Of a stretch of 64,000 nt of DNA, positions 16,037-24,517 are shown piece by piece. A program made the position numbers and the translations under genes. The DNA lies in the NCBI RefSeq assembly GCF_000723165.1, contig NZ_HG322949.1, positions 5,443,524 to 5,507,523 on the forward strand, read 5' to 3'. The number at the start of each line of letters is the position of its first letter. Positions within the stretch are counted from its first letter, which is position 1. Origin of the DNA: Janthinobacterium agaricidamnosum NBRC 102515 = DSM 9628 (GTDB lineage: Bacteria > Pseudomonadota > Gammaproteobacteria > Burkholderiales > Burkholderiaceae_D). The notes below the pieces were generated by a model. That model was not told where the DNA came from, searched no databases, and worked only from the letters and a program-made list of their open reading frames with translations.

Positions 16037-17383
16037 ATGGGCCGCCGCGCGCATCGCCAAACACTGCATCTCTGGGCCAATGGGGACTACGTCGGACGCT
16101 GGACGGTCAAAGCCTCGGGAGACTCCGAACTGCAATATGACGCAGCCTGGCGCAACTGCACACGCGGACGCCCGGTCTCGCTATCGCTGCCGTTCAATCT
16201 TCATAACGAGCCGCTAAAGGGAGACCGCGTCGCCCATTACTTCAATGGACTGCTGCCGGACAGCGACGCCATTCGCAAACGCGTCGCTGTCCGGTTCAAG
16301 ACTGGCTCCACCGATGCATTCGACCTTCTCGCGGCCGTTGGCCGGGACTGCGTTGGGGCTTTGCAGCTTCTGCCCGAGGGTGTCGTACCGGAAGGACAGG
16401 GCCAGGTCGACGGCATCGTGGTTGATGATGAGGCCATCGAGCGGCACCTGCTGGACGTGGTGAACCCAGGCCATTACGGCGCCATGCCGGACCCCGATGA
16501 CGATTTCAGGATTTCGCTGGCCGGCGCGCAAGAGAAGGACGCGTTCCTGTGGTGGGATGGAAAATGGCTGAAGCCGCGGGGCGCGACGCCGACAACGCAC
16601 ATCTTCAAGCTCCCCATCGGGCTGGTTGGCGGAAGAAAGGCGGACTTCTCCACATCGGTCGACAACGAGTGGCTATGCCTGCGGCTATTCAAAGAATACG
16701 GTTTGTCAACGGCGAATGCGCAGATTGTGACCTTCGGCTCACAACGCGTGCTGGTCGTCGAGCGCTTCGACCGGGCCCTGTCGCACGACGGAAAACAGCT
16801 GTTCCGGCTGGTGCAGGAAGATTTTTGTCAGGCAACGGGCACCTCGCCGCTGCTGAAATACGAAAACCAGGGCGGCCCGGGCCTGCAGCAGATATTCCCC
16901 CTGCTGCAACAGTCGCAACAGCCGGTCGCGGACATGCACACACTCATGGCCACACAGCTGCTGTTCTGGATGTTGCGGGCACCGGATGGTCACGCCAAAA
17001 ACTTCAGCATCCAGCTGCTCGCCGGCGAGCAGCGCTTCAAGATGACGCCTATCTATGACGTGATGTCGGCCTACCCTGCCATCGGCAATCGGCCGAACCT
17101 GTGGGCAGAGCAGGACATCACAATGGCGATGGCGTTACTCGGGAAGAACAGGCACTACCTGGCGCACAACATCATGCGACGCCACTTCAACAGCACGGCG
17201 AAGAAGGTCGGGTACGGCGACAACGCCGAGCCTCTCATCCAGGACTTGATTGCCCGCACACCTGCCATTGTCGACAAGGTCCGCGCGGAGTTGCCAGCCG
17301 GGTTCTCGGAAAAGGTCGCCGACCGGATTCTCGGTGGCATTCTCGCCGCGGCGCACTCCCTGGAACGGATGTCCCCCGTCTAA
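16037..17383 (+). CDS. hipA: HipA-type serine/threonine kinase toxin
   Basis: HipA kinases phosphorylate glutamyl-tRNA synthetase (or another synthetase), stopping growth and favouring persistence. The 448-residue protein has the N-terminal HipA_N domain (about 8-115), and the kinase core carries ISLAGAQEK with S160 at the place of the E. coli autophosphorylated serine. The P-loop-like TPTTHIFKL is at 184-192. Catalytic DGHAKN has D317 and N322, and the metal-binding aspartate is D341 in IYDVMSAYP. All key residues are present, so it should be active. The ATG at 16037 is preferred to an in-frame start inside hipB at 15959. Confidence 0.94.
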   Translation: MGRRAHRQTLHLWANGDYVGRWTVKASGDSELQYDAAWRNCTRGRPVSLSLPFNLHNEPLKGDRVAHYFNGLLPDSDAIRKRVAVRFKTGSTDAFDLLAAVGRDCVGALQLLPEGVVPEGQGQVDGIVVDDEAIERHLLDVVNPGHYGAMPDPDDDFRISLAGAQEKDAFLWWDGKWLKPRGATPTTHIFKLPIGLVGGRKADFSTSVDNEWLCLRLFKEYGLSTANAQIVTFGSQRVLVVERFDRALSHDGKQLFRLVQEDFCQATGTSPLLKYENQGGPGLQQIFPLLQQSQQPVADMHTLMATQLLFWMLRAPDGHAKNFSIQLLAGEQRFKMTPIYDVMSAYPAIGNRPNLWAEQDITMAMALLGKNRHYLAHNIMRRHFNSTAKKVGYGDNAEPLIQDLIARTPAIVDKVRAELPAGFSEKVADRILGGILAAAHSLERMSPV

Positions 17384-17442
17384 TCGAACACTTGCCTGCC
17401 TCGCTGGCCCGCAGGGCATGCGCAGCCGGACTGTGATGACAT

Positions 17443-17477
17443 CTGTAACCCTTTGTCGTTGCAGGGGCATTTGCTGC
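17443..17477 (+). repeat. Right direct repeat (possible attachment site) flanking hipBA
   Basis: The 18-bp block CTGTAACCCT... (17443-17460) and the ATTTGCTGC block (17469-17477) copy the left repeat at 15381-15415 with identical spacing. The first arm of the terminator hairpin is absent here, so this copy alone does not form the terminator. It lies 60 bp after hipA. Confidence 0.6.
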
Positions 17478-17542
17478 CCAGCAGGATTGCTAGCGATGGC
17501 GTTGCGAGCGCCGGCTTTGGTCCGCGCGGCGCGCCAAACCCG

Positions 17543-18142
17543 TCAGGGTAGCGTCGCGATCATCGATGGACGCCTGCCGATCCGGTCGACAAACTGCGCC
17601 AACCGTGGCGCCGTGGCGCGCCAGTCCAGCTCGGGAACACGCAAATCACAGTAGTCGAAGGCGATGGCGATCGCCAGATCGCCGAGGTCGGGATCACCCT
17701 CCCGCGCATTGAGCGCGTCGTCCTGCTCGAGCACGCTTACCGCGCGCGGCAAGGCAGCCTGCCAGCGCCGGGACAAGACGCTCTCGTCGGAGTCGCCAAA
17801 GCGCGCGCGAATGACGATGGAAAACGCGCAATCGATGACCGCGCGCGCCAGGCCGAGGCGCCGCAAGGCGTCCAGGCGCTTCTCCACCGGGACCGGCAAG
17901 AGTGTCTCGTCGCCGGCCAGTGCCAGCAGGTATTGCCCGATACAGTCACTTTCGATGAGACAGCTTCCGGTATCGGTGACCAGCGCCGGAATCCTGGCCA
18001 GCGGATTCGCCGCCAACAACTCAGGCGGTGCGTTCCAGGGATCGACCGAGATCAGTTGCAGACGCTCGAACAGCGCCGTTTCATGCGCGATCACCAAAAC
18101 CAGTCGGGCATATGGCGAGGTCTTGTTCAAATAGAGTTTCAT
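17543..18142 (-). CDS. Glutathione S-transferase family protein
   Basis: This 199-residue protein has an N-terminal thioredoxin fold starting KLYLNKTSPYARLVLVIA, the cis-proline and acidic turn IPALVTDTG...ESDCIGQYL for glutathione binding at about 50-72, and a helical C-terminal domain. The motif SPYAR places a serine at the position used to activate glutathione. The substrate is unknown. It is 180 bp downstream of the diiron oxidase gene on the same strand, so it may belong to that small cluster, but the gap leaves this open. Confidence 0.88.
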   Translation of the reverse strand: MKLYLNKTSPYARLVLVIAHETALFERLQLISVDPWNAPPELLAANPLARIPALVTDTGSCLIESDCIGQYLLALAGDETLLPVPVEKRLDALRRLGLARAVIDCAFSIVIRARFGDSDESVLSRRWQAALPRAVSVLEQDDALNAREGDPDLGDLAIAIAFDYCDLRVPELDWRATAPRLAQFVDRIGRRPSMIATLP

Positions 18143-18322
18143 TCACGCTTTCTCTGATAAAAAATATTGTGGACGTGGCGCGCTGTCAACGCGCCAGCCT
18201 GGACACTCGCGAAATTGTCGAAGGTCAATAATAACCGTTTACTTTCCATTTGAACAATTCCTTTCCTCCAGTGGGTCGCATAGGGGCATGGCCGGCGTCG
18301 CCCGGCTGGCCTTGGCGGGGCG

Positions 18323-19372
18323 TTAAGCGGGATACTTATCCTGAAAATACGCCAGGACGCGCCCGTACTGGGCCATGCCAGCGGCCACCGCGAAGTGCGC
18401 GCCGCGTACGACTTCAGCGACCTGAACCGGGTTCAAGGCGGGCTCCTGATGGGAAAAAGCCGTCAGCAGCTCGTCGGTATGATGCGGATCGATCCGCATG
18501 TGGGTGTCAAAATAGACCGCGATGTCCCTGTGGTCGAGACCGGTCCGGCGCAGCCCCCCCATAATGGCGGAGAAATGCGGCGCGACTCGCGCTTCGGTGG
18601 TCAGGAACATGCCATACGCCCGGCACTTGTACGCGGGACGGGTGACGAGGGCATTGAAGGTGTTGGAAATGATCGACGAAAACCAGGGTTTCGAGCTGGC
18701 GCGATACTGCGGCAGTTGCTCCCAGTCCTGCAATTGCTCGACCAGCCGGCGCAACCAGTAAGTATGGAACTTTTCCAGCGATCCATTACCGCACTCGTCC
18801 CAGAGGTTGGATGCGATCGCCTTTTTCATATTTCCCTGCAATCCGCACAGCAGCAGCGCGATTTCGTCATCGACGATTTCATTACGGCACGTTTCCAGGC
18901 GCAGGAATTCCATCAGCGCCGCCGGTTCCGCCTCGTCGCGCAGATAGTCGAACAGCGGATGATGGAGCGCTGCGTTGGCGTCCACGTACTCCCTCAGATA
19001 GTTGGCCGCGGCTTGCTGATCGTCGAATTGCGGAATCGGCGTCACGGGCAGCCAGTGATTGACCAAGTCCTCTTCCAGCACCAGCTTGGCGCGCGCCAGA
19101 CGCGACTCCAGCTCGATATCGTTGCGCAGGAAACAAGGGCTGTCTGCATAGCCATAGTGGTACGAGTAGATGGTCCCCAGATAATTGTTCAACAGCTCGC
19201 CGCGTTCGCTGGAGCGGCGCTCGACATGATTGATGCAGGCCGTTTGGCCAAGCAGGTCGAGTTCGAGGAAGGCGCGCAAATCCGGCTGAAGCGCGGTAAA
19301 TGCGGGGACCGGCGGCCACTGATATGCTTGCAGCGCCGGGCTGTCGGATGTGATCGAAGAGAGTTTAAGCAT
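18323..19372 (-). CDS. Haem-oxygenase-like diiron oxidase (HDO), iron-containing redox enzyme family
   Basis: This 349-residue protein is all-helical in pattern and carries the full HDO metal-ligand set: a first glutamate around E160/E165, E193 and H203 (E-x9-H in DECGNG...FH), and H291, D295 and H298 (H-x3-D-x2-H in THMRIDPHH). The E-x9-H and H-x3-D-x2-H spacings equal those of the SznF central domain. HDOs activate oxygen for N-oxygenation, C-C cleavage or desaturation of amino-acid-like substrates. The gene is 57 bp after sbnB on the same strand, so its substrate is probably L-2,3-diaminopropionate or a product carrying it. The reaction type cannot be read from sequence. Confidence 0.85.
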   Translation of the reverse strand: MLKLSSITSDSPALQAYQWPPVPAFTALQPDLRAFLELDLLGQTACINHVERRSSERGELLNNYLGTIYSYHYGYADSPCFLRNDIELESRLARAKLVLEEDLVNHWLPVTPIPQFDDQQAAANYLREYVDANAALHHPLFDYLRDEAEPAALMEFLRLETCRNEIVDDEIALLLCGLQGNMKKAIASNLWDECGNGSLEKFHTYWLRRLVEQLQDWEQLPQYRASSKPWFSSIISNTFNALVTRPAYKCRAYGMFLTTEARVAPHFSAIMGGLRRTGLDHRDIAVYFDTHMRIDPHHTDELLTAFSHQEPALNPVQVAEVVRGAHFAVAAGMAQYGRVLAYFQDKYPA

Positions 19373-19429
19373 TGAGTAATTTCCTAAGAAAAATAATTTC
19401 TGGCCTGCTGATATGTTTGGCCGGATGAT

Positions 19430-20485
19430 TTATGCGAGAGTGGAATAAGGCGTCGGGAAAAATGCCGGGCAAGTCAGCACATCGTCGTGCTCGCTGTCTT
19501 GCCAGATCGCCTGCGCCACCGACAAGTCGAGTATTCCCATCCCGAATGGCGAAAAGACCCGGGGCCGGTTTGCGTCGGGAACAAAACGCGCCTCGATGAG
19601 TTGTGCAATGTCGCCCGCGATAAAGGCGCGTCCCGCCGTTTCCTGTTCGGCCAAATGCAGCGAGGTATTGGCCTTGAGGCTATGTTCAACATCATCCACG
19701 ACGTTCTGCGACATCAGGACAATCGCCGGCGACAGGTCGCGCAGCGACAGATGCAGCACCGTCGGATTATGGGAAAACAGGGCGGGATCGGACACATGGG
19801 GGCGACTGGCGGTGGTGGCGAACAGCACCATATCGCAATCGGCAATGGCGCCGATCTCGGTCCCGACCTCGCAGGCGATGCCGGCGATCCCGGATTTGCG
19901 GGAAAAAGCGCGGGCGCGTTCGATATCGGTATCGATCAGGCTGAGGGCGTCGATGCGCCAGCCAAGCCGCTGGAAAAAGGCGATCACGTTCAAGGCGATC
20001 AGGCCGCAGCCAACCACGCCGAGCCGGGCGATATGCCGGTCGCCGCCATGCAGGTAGTGCGCGCCGATCACGGCCGAAACCGCGGTACGGGCGGCGCTGA
20101 TCAACGAGCCTTCGAGACAAGCCAGCGGATAGCCTGTGCGGCGGTCATTGAGGATGAATAGCGCCGACGCGCGATCCAGCCCCGCATGGATATTGTCAGG
20201 AAAACTGGCAATCCATTTGATGCCGGCGATGGGATCTTGCTGTTCCATCGAACAGGGCAGCGCAATGATGCGATTGCGCGTATCGTCGGGAAAGCGCAGG
20301 AAGTAACTGTCGGGATTGACGGCATGCCCGCGGGCATACGCAAGATAGGCCTGGCTTACCAGGTCAAAAATGCGCTTGGGATGACTATCGATCCACTGCC
20401 GAATCGGCGCGGCGCCGATCACTGCAAGGCCGGGGAGCGCCTGATCGGCTGGGCCGGCCGCCCGATGCGTCGCGTTGTTCATCAT
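19430..20485 (-). CDS. sbnB: 2,3-diaminopropionate biosynthesis protein SbnB (ornithine cyclodeaminase fold)
   Basis: SbnB oxidises N-(1-amino-1-carboxyl-2-ethyl)-glutamate with NAD, releasing L-2,3-diaminopropionate and 2-oxoglutarate. The 351-residue protein has the ornithine-cyclodeaminase/mu-crystallin fold: a substrate domain with SYFLRFPDDTRNRIIALP and a Rossmann motif near LGVVGCGLIALNVI. The ATG at 20485 overlaps the sbnA stop as ATGA and has GGAGG seven bases upstream, so the two are translationally coupled. In-frame starts upstream to 20563 lie inside sbnA. Ornithine cyclodeaminase would be the alternative, but the partner gene decides for SbnB. Confidence 0.88.
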   Translation of the reverse strand: MMNNATHRAAGPADQALPGLAVIGAAPIRQWIDSHPKRIFDLVSQAYLAYARGHAVNPDSYFLRFPDDTRNRIIALPCSMEQQDPIAGIKWIASFPDNIHAGLDRASALFILNDRRTGYPLACLEGSLISAARTAVSAVIGAHYLHGGDRHIARLGVVGCGLIALNVIAFFQRLGWRIDALSLIDTDIERARAFSRKSGIAGIACEVGTEIGAIADCDMVLFATTASRPHVSDPALFSHNPTVLHLSLRDLSPAIVLMSQNVVDDVEHSLKANTSLHLAEQETAGRAFIAGDIAQLIEARFVPDANRPRVFSPFGMGILDLSVAQAIWQDSEHDDVLTCPAFFPTPYSTLA

Positions 20486-21474
20486 GTCGCCTCCGTGAAT
20501 GGGCGGTCGACGCCATCCGTGGGGATGGCATCGGCCAGTAGCGGGAAATGGGCCGCCACCCATGCGTCGTTATAGATGGTGTCGACATAGCGGTCGCCCA
20601 TATCGGGTGAAATCGCGACGACGCAGGCGCCTGCCTGAATCTTCGACGCGTACCGCTGAATCCCGCACAAGACCGTTCCAGAAGATCCGCCCAGCAAAAT
20701 GCCCCGGCTCGCAAGGGCGCGGCACATCCTGACGGTGTCCGCTTCGGGCACCATGATCATGCTGTCGAAACTGGACGCTTCACGAATAGCCGGCGGCTGG
20801 CTGGTACCGAGGCCCGGAATGTGACGGGGGCCCGGCACGCCGCCAAAGGTTACCGAGCCCTGCGTGTCGACGGCAACGATCTGGGTGGCGGGCGAATGGC
20901 GACGCAGGTATTGACTCACGCCACCCAAGGTACCCGTGGTGCCGGCACCGATAAACACATAATCCGGCGCCGGGAAATCGGCGAGCACTTCCGGGCCCGT
21001 GCTGAGATAATGGGCACGGACATTGTCGGAGTTTTCATACTGGTTGATCCAGACTACAGACGGGTCCTCGGCAAGAATCGATCGGATGAGCGCGATCCGC
21101 GTGCCCAAAAATCCCCCATTGCTGTCTGGCTGCTGGACGACGATCAGCTTCGCGCCATAGGTGGCCATCAGGCGGGCGGTCTGCGGCGAAATATTTTTGT
21201 CGCTGACGCAGGTGAAATGGTAGCCTTTTGCCGCGCAAGCCATGCTCAAAGCCAGTCCAAGGTTACCGGAAGAACTTTCAATCACCCGCATGCCGGGCCT
21301 CAGCCTGCCAGTCCGCTCAAGTGTCTCGAGCATATGGATCGCAGGCTTGATCTTGCTGGAGCCGGTCAGCGACAAGCCTTCGAGCTTCAGCTGGACCGGC
21401 GTTGCCGGCAGAATGCCGGTCACCTGCAGAAAAACACCGCAGGGCAAAATATCAAGGGGAGAGGTAAGTATCAT
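20482..21474 (-). CDS. sbnA: 2,3-diaminopropionate biosynthesis protein SbnA (PLP-dependent, cysteine-synthase fold)
   Basis: SbnA condenses O-phospho-L-serine with L-glutamate to form the SbnB substrate. The 330-residue fold-type II PLP enzyme has the Schiff-base lysine K41 in TGSSKIK, an asparagine loop ESSSGNLG, the phosphate-binding GAGTTGTLGG and the C-terminal GGSSGTV. The segment around K41 differs from the NPGGS-K-DR of ordinary cysteine synthases, as expected for a different substrate. It is the first gene of the sbnA-sbnB-HDO operon, and no carrier protein, NRPS or siderophore gene is nearby. Confidence 0.88.
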   Translation of the reverse strand: MILTSPLDILPCGVFLQVTGILPATPVQLKLEGLSLTGSSKIKPAIHMLETLERTGRLRPGMRVIESSSGNLGLALSMACAAKGYHFTCVSDKNISPQTARLMATYGAKLIVVQQPDSNGGFLGTRIALIRSILAEDPSVVWINQYENSDNVRAHYLSTGPEVLADFPAPDYVFIGAGTTGTLGGVSQYLRRHSPATQIVAVDTQGSVTFGGVPGPRHIPGLGTSQPPAIREASSFDSMIMVPEADTVRMCRALASRGILLGGSSGTVLCGIQRYASKIQAGACVVAISPDMGDRYVDTIYNDAWVAAHFPLLADAIPTDGVDRPFTEAT

Positions 21475-21943
21475 GTCGTGATTGTCGGCAAGTGTAGGTT
21501 CATGGGTTTTTCGCGTTGGCCAGGCAGATTAAAAGGGGAACCAGAATTTTTATTCAATACCCGCAACTGGCGGCGATAAAAAATATGAATTCCTTGCATA
21601 GGAATTAGCGGCAAAAAATTTAAGCACCCGCATACGTAATTTAGAGCAATCCACGCCCATGCACCCTGTACGGAATGCAGTTTTCAAAACTCTCTGTATT
21701 GGTGTGGAAACGGTACAGGCGATGCCACCGTATAGCTCGGCGACGGCAGGCAAGGCATCGATGTTGATGAACGCAAATGGGGTTTTGAGCGGATCGCTCA
21801 TTGATTGACGCAGGCTCCAACGACAGGCCGCGCGCTTCCATTATTTCTTCCAGATGCCGGTAACTCAGCGGGCAAGCCAGGTACCGGCGGAGGCAGACCT
21901 GGTGGCCGGTGCGATACCGGCAGTCGCACCAGCATTAGCAGTA
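21475..21943. other. AT-richer leader region of sbnA; no firm gene
   Basis: This 469-bp stretch separates sbnA from the convergent-facing terminator. A minus-strand open frame of 83 codons (21550-21801) starts MSDPLKTPFAF, but I do not recognise it and its C-terminal third looks random. It could be a decayed coding remnant or a leader. The sbnA promoter should lie near 21480-21620, where the sequence is most AT-rich. Confidence 0.3.
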
Positions 21944-21985
21944 AAAAGATGCCTTGCGTGGTAGCCACGCAAGGCATCTTTTTTA
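21944..21985. terminator. Strong bidirectional rho-independent terminator after dadA
   Basis: A 19-bp perfect stem (21944-21962 with 21966-21984) has a 3-base loop and A/T runs at both ends, so T-runs follow the hairpin on either strand. It ends 16 bp beyond the dadA stop and terminates that gene. Its symmetry also insulates the sbn operon. Confidence 0.9.
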
Positions 21986-22000
21986 TTTTTGTCGCCAGAT

Positions 22001-23272
22001 TTACGCCATGTTCAACGCATGCATGTTGCCGTGTCCAACCGTGGGCGCCGGCGCACCCAGCGCGGCCAGCACCGTGTCAGCGATGATGTCCGCCGTGGCG
22101 GCAGACAAGGTCCAGCCCAGGTGGCCGTGGCCGGTGTTGTAAAACACCGCGGGGGACTTGCCGCGCCCTACGCGCGGCATCAGGTCGGGCATCATCGGAC
22201 GCAATCCGGCCCACGGCGTCACGCTGCGCGTGCTGACGCCGGGGAAGCATTGCTGCACCCAGTCGACCAGCGGCGCAATGCGCGAGGCGCGGATGTCACG
22301 GTTGAAGCCGTTGAACTCCGCCGTGCCGGCCACCCGGAAACGGTCCGCGCCGAGGCGGCTGGTGACCAGCTTGGTGGCGTCGTCCAGCAAACTGACATTG
22401 GGCGCGGCAGCCTGGCTGGCGGCGTCGTTCAGGTGTACGGTGATCGAATAACCCTTGACCGGATAGATATTGACGCGGTCGCCCAGCATGGCCGCCACTG
22501 CGCGGCTCGCGGTGCCGGCGCAGACCACCAGCGCATCGTAGCGCCGGGTATCGTCGAGGCCGTCCTGCGTGACCGTGATGCTGGCGCCGTTCGCATCGGC
22601 GCTGACCTTGCTCACGCACTGGCCGAAGCGCAAGTCCGCGCCCAGCCGCTGCGCCGCCTGCGCCAGGCCGACGGTAAACTTGTGGATGTCCCCGGTGCTA
22701 TCGCTTTCGGTGTAGTAGCCGCCATAATACTGGCCTGCCAGCGCCGGCTCGATGGTCCGCATTTCTTCCGGACTCACGGCACGCCGCGGCAAGCCGCCTA
22801 ACGCCAGCAGTGTCGACACCTCCGCCGCATGCGCGAAGCCCGCGCGGTCGCGGTAGATATGCAGGATGCCTTCGCGCTTGTGGTTGAAGTCGATGCCTTC
22901 TTCCTCGGCCCAGCTGAACAGATGCTCGCGCGCAGCCACCGCCAGCCTGGCGGTGGCGACGGTGTTGTCGCGGTAGTGCGGGATGGCGGCGATGAACTCG
23001 GCGAACCACGACAGCTTGTGCCAGCTTGGCTTCGGGTTGACCAGCAACGGAGCGTCGTTCTTCAGCATCCACTTCAGGCCTTTGACGATGGTGCTGCTGT
23101 GGTTCCAGACTTCGGCATTGGAGGCCGACAACTGGCCGCCGTTGGCAAACGAGGTTTCCATCGCAGCGTAGCGGTGGCGTTCGAACAGCGTGACGGCAAA
23201 GCCGCGTTTGACGAGGGCATAGGCGGTGGTGATGCCGGTGATGCCGCCGCCGATGACAGCTATGGTTTTCAT
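22001..23272 (-). CDS. dadA: D-amino-acid dehydrogenase / glycine oxidase-like FAD enzyme (DadA family)
   Basis: This 423-residue FAD-dependent oxidoreductase has the N-terminal dinucleotide motif VIGGGITGITTAYAL at residues 5-19 and the ERHRYAAMETSFANGGQLSASNAEVW segment typical of DadA. The C-terminal GHGHLGWTLSAATADIIAD also matches. The family deaminates D-amino acids to 2-oxo acids at the membrane. The ATG at 23272 begins exactly at the FAD motif; longer frames run into the riboswitch. Control by a glycine riboswitch suggests that glycine or a glycine-related amino acid is the physiological substrate or signal. Confidence 0.9.
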   Translation of the reverse strand: MKTIAVIGGGITGITTAYALVKRGFAVTLFERHRYAAMETSFANGGQLSASNAEVWNHSSTIVKGLKWMLKNDAPLLVNPKPSWHKLSWFAEFIAAIPHYRDNTVATARLAVAAREHLFSWAEEEGIDFNHKREGILHIYRDRAGFAHAAEVSTLLALGGLPRRAVSPEEMRTIEPALAGQYYGGYYTESDSTGDIHKFTVGLAQAAQRLGADLRFGQCVSKVSADANGASITVTQDGLDDTRRYDALVVCAGTASRAVAAMLGDRVNIYPVKGYSITVHLNDAASQAAAPNVSLLDDATKLVTSRLGADRFRVAGTAEFNGFNRDIRASRIAPLVDWVQQCFPGVSTRSVTPWAGLRPMMPDLMPRVGRGKSPAVFYNTGHGHLGWTLSAATADIIADTVLAALGAPAPTVGHGNMHALNMA

Positions 23273-23324
23273 GAGGATAAGGCTCCAGCACGTCAAAAGG
23301 GATGGTCGATGCACACCTGTGCAA

Positions 23325-23530
23325 GGACACCCCCTCTGTTCTGGACCTGAGAGATTCACGCCGGCCGCAGGTCGCGTCGTCGCTTGCTCCTTCGGTGCGC
23401 CGGGCGACGTCTGCGCCGGCAACTCTTCAGAGTTTGAAACAATATCGGTCCTTTTGCCTGAGAGTTTCCGGGGCGGTTGCTCCTTCGGCGCTGCGCGGGG
23501 TCGATTTCCTGAACAGGCTCTCCCGATATC
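23325..23530 (-). promoter_or_regulatory. Tandem glycine riboswitch upstream of dadA
   Basis: On the minus strand two aptamers follow each other. Each has the conserved GAAGGAGCAA block (complement at 23477-23486 and 23384-23393) and the CTCTCAGG block (complement near 23457-23464 and 23345-23353). The first aptamer runs from about 23530 to 23441 and opens with CGGGAGAGC; the second from about 23437 to 23325. The short linker and 50-bp distance to the dadA start fit the known tandem glycine-sensing class. Whether binding raises or lowers expression is not clear from sequence. Confidence 0.92.
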
Positions 23531-23700
23531 GTGCGTTGGCTGGTGGGCCGCGATACAGCTTACAGCAAAATGATACGGGATCAAAGTCCATTCAGGCAGC
23601 GCGAGGCGTTTCCCTGTTGCACCAGTGCAGGCAGCGGCGGCGGTATCCGGCCCCCGATCAAGCCTCTTTCTTGACAGACAGCGTATCTACACCGTCCAGC

Positions 23701-24087
23701 AAGTAGCTGTTCTGTTTTTCCACGGCGGCCTGCCGGGCGTGGTCGATACTTTCCAATATCAACGGCGACCACCGCGCCGGCAGCGCCGACCCGTTCAGCC
23801 TGAACATGACCACCGGCACCAACGATACGGGAAGCGCGCGCGCCTACGCCAACGGTTTTGCGCTCTTTTCGCTGCGCTCGAATTGCGCGCTGCCGGCCGG
23901 CACCTATACCTTGAATTTTTCTAGAGTCAGCCCCAACGATATCGTGGTGCAGCAAATTCCGGAACCCGGCACCTTGCTGTTGCTCAGTGCCGGACTGGCG
24001 GCGCTGGCGTTCGGGCGCCGCGCAAGCTGTGATGTTGCGAAGGGTCACAAGCCGGAGCCAGGCTCCGGCCATCGCGTGATTATTTGA
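23701..24087 (+). pseudogene. Truncated PEP-CTERM exported protein gene
   Basis: The frame ends with a classic PEP-CTERM sorting tail: IPEPGTLLLL, a hydrophobic segment, then GRR. Before it lies a beta-rich stretch around NCALPAGTYTLNFSRVSP. No signal peptide or full N-terminal domain is present: the frame is closed upstream by a stop at 23699, and the only ATG (23806) would leave 93 residues. It looks like the 3' end of a gene truncated next to the riboswitch. No exosortase is in the window. Confidence 0.6.
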
Positions 24088-24385
24088 CGACCATCGAATT
24101 CTTGACCGACGTGACGCCCTTGATGCCGCGCGTCAGCGCCACGGCCTTGCTGATATCGTCGCGCGAACTGACGAAGCCGCTCAACTGCACCGTGCCCTTG
24201 AAGGTTTCGACATTGATTTCGCGCGCCTTCAATTGCGGATCGTCGACCAGCGCCGCCTTGACCTTGGCGGTGATGACGGTATCGTCGACATATTCGCCCG
24301 TGCCTTCGCGAGTGGCGGTCGATGCGCAAGCCGCCACGGACAATAGCAGGACGGCGCTCAGGAATGCAGATAAGAAACGTTTCAT
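24080..24385 (-). CDS. BON-domain lipoprotein (OsmY-like)
   Basis: This 101-residue protein has a lipoprotein signal with the lipobox SVAAC near residue 20, then one BON domain (about 35-101) with the pattern DDTVITAKVKAALVDDP and VQLSGFVSSRDD. BON domains bind membranes or phospholipids, and such proteins often respond to envelope stress. The ATG at 24385 puts the basic MKRF directly before the hydrophobic core; a start at 24421 would add 12 unlikely residues. Its 3' end overlaps the PEP-CTERM remnant by 8 bp on the opposite strand. Confidence 0.88.
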   Translation of the reverse strand: MKRFLSAFLSAVLLLSVAACASTATREGTGEYVDDTVITAKVKAALVDDPQLKAREINVETFKGTVQLSGFVSSRDDISKAVALTRGIKGVTSVKNSMVVK

Positions 24386-24517
24386 GGCAAGACTCCGGTT
24401 AAGTGGTTGATTGGATGCCATCCTATTGTCGGCGCTGCATCAAGGCGCTGTTTGACGCTCCACAAACGAGCCGATGGTCCGTGTCGGGATTAGTGGCCCG
24501 CATGACCAGCATGGCCA

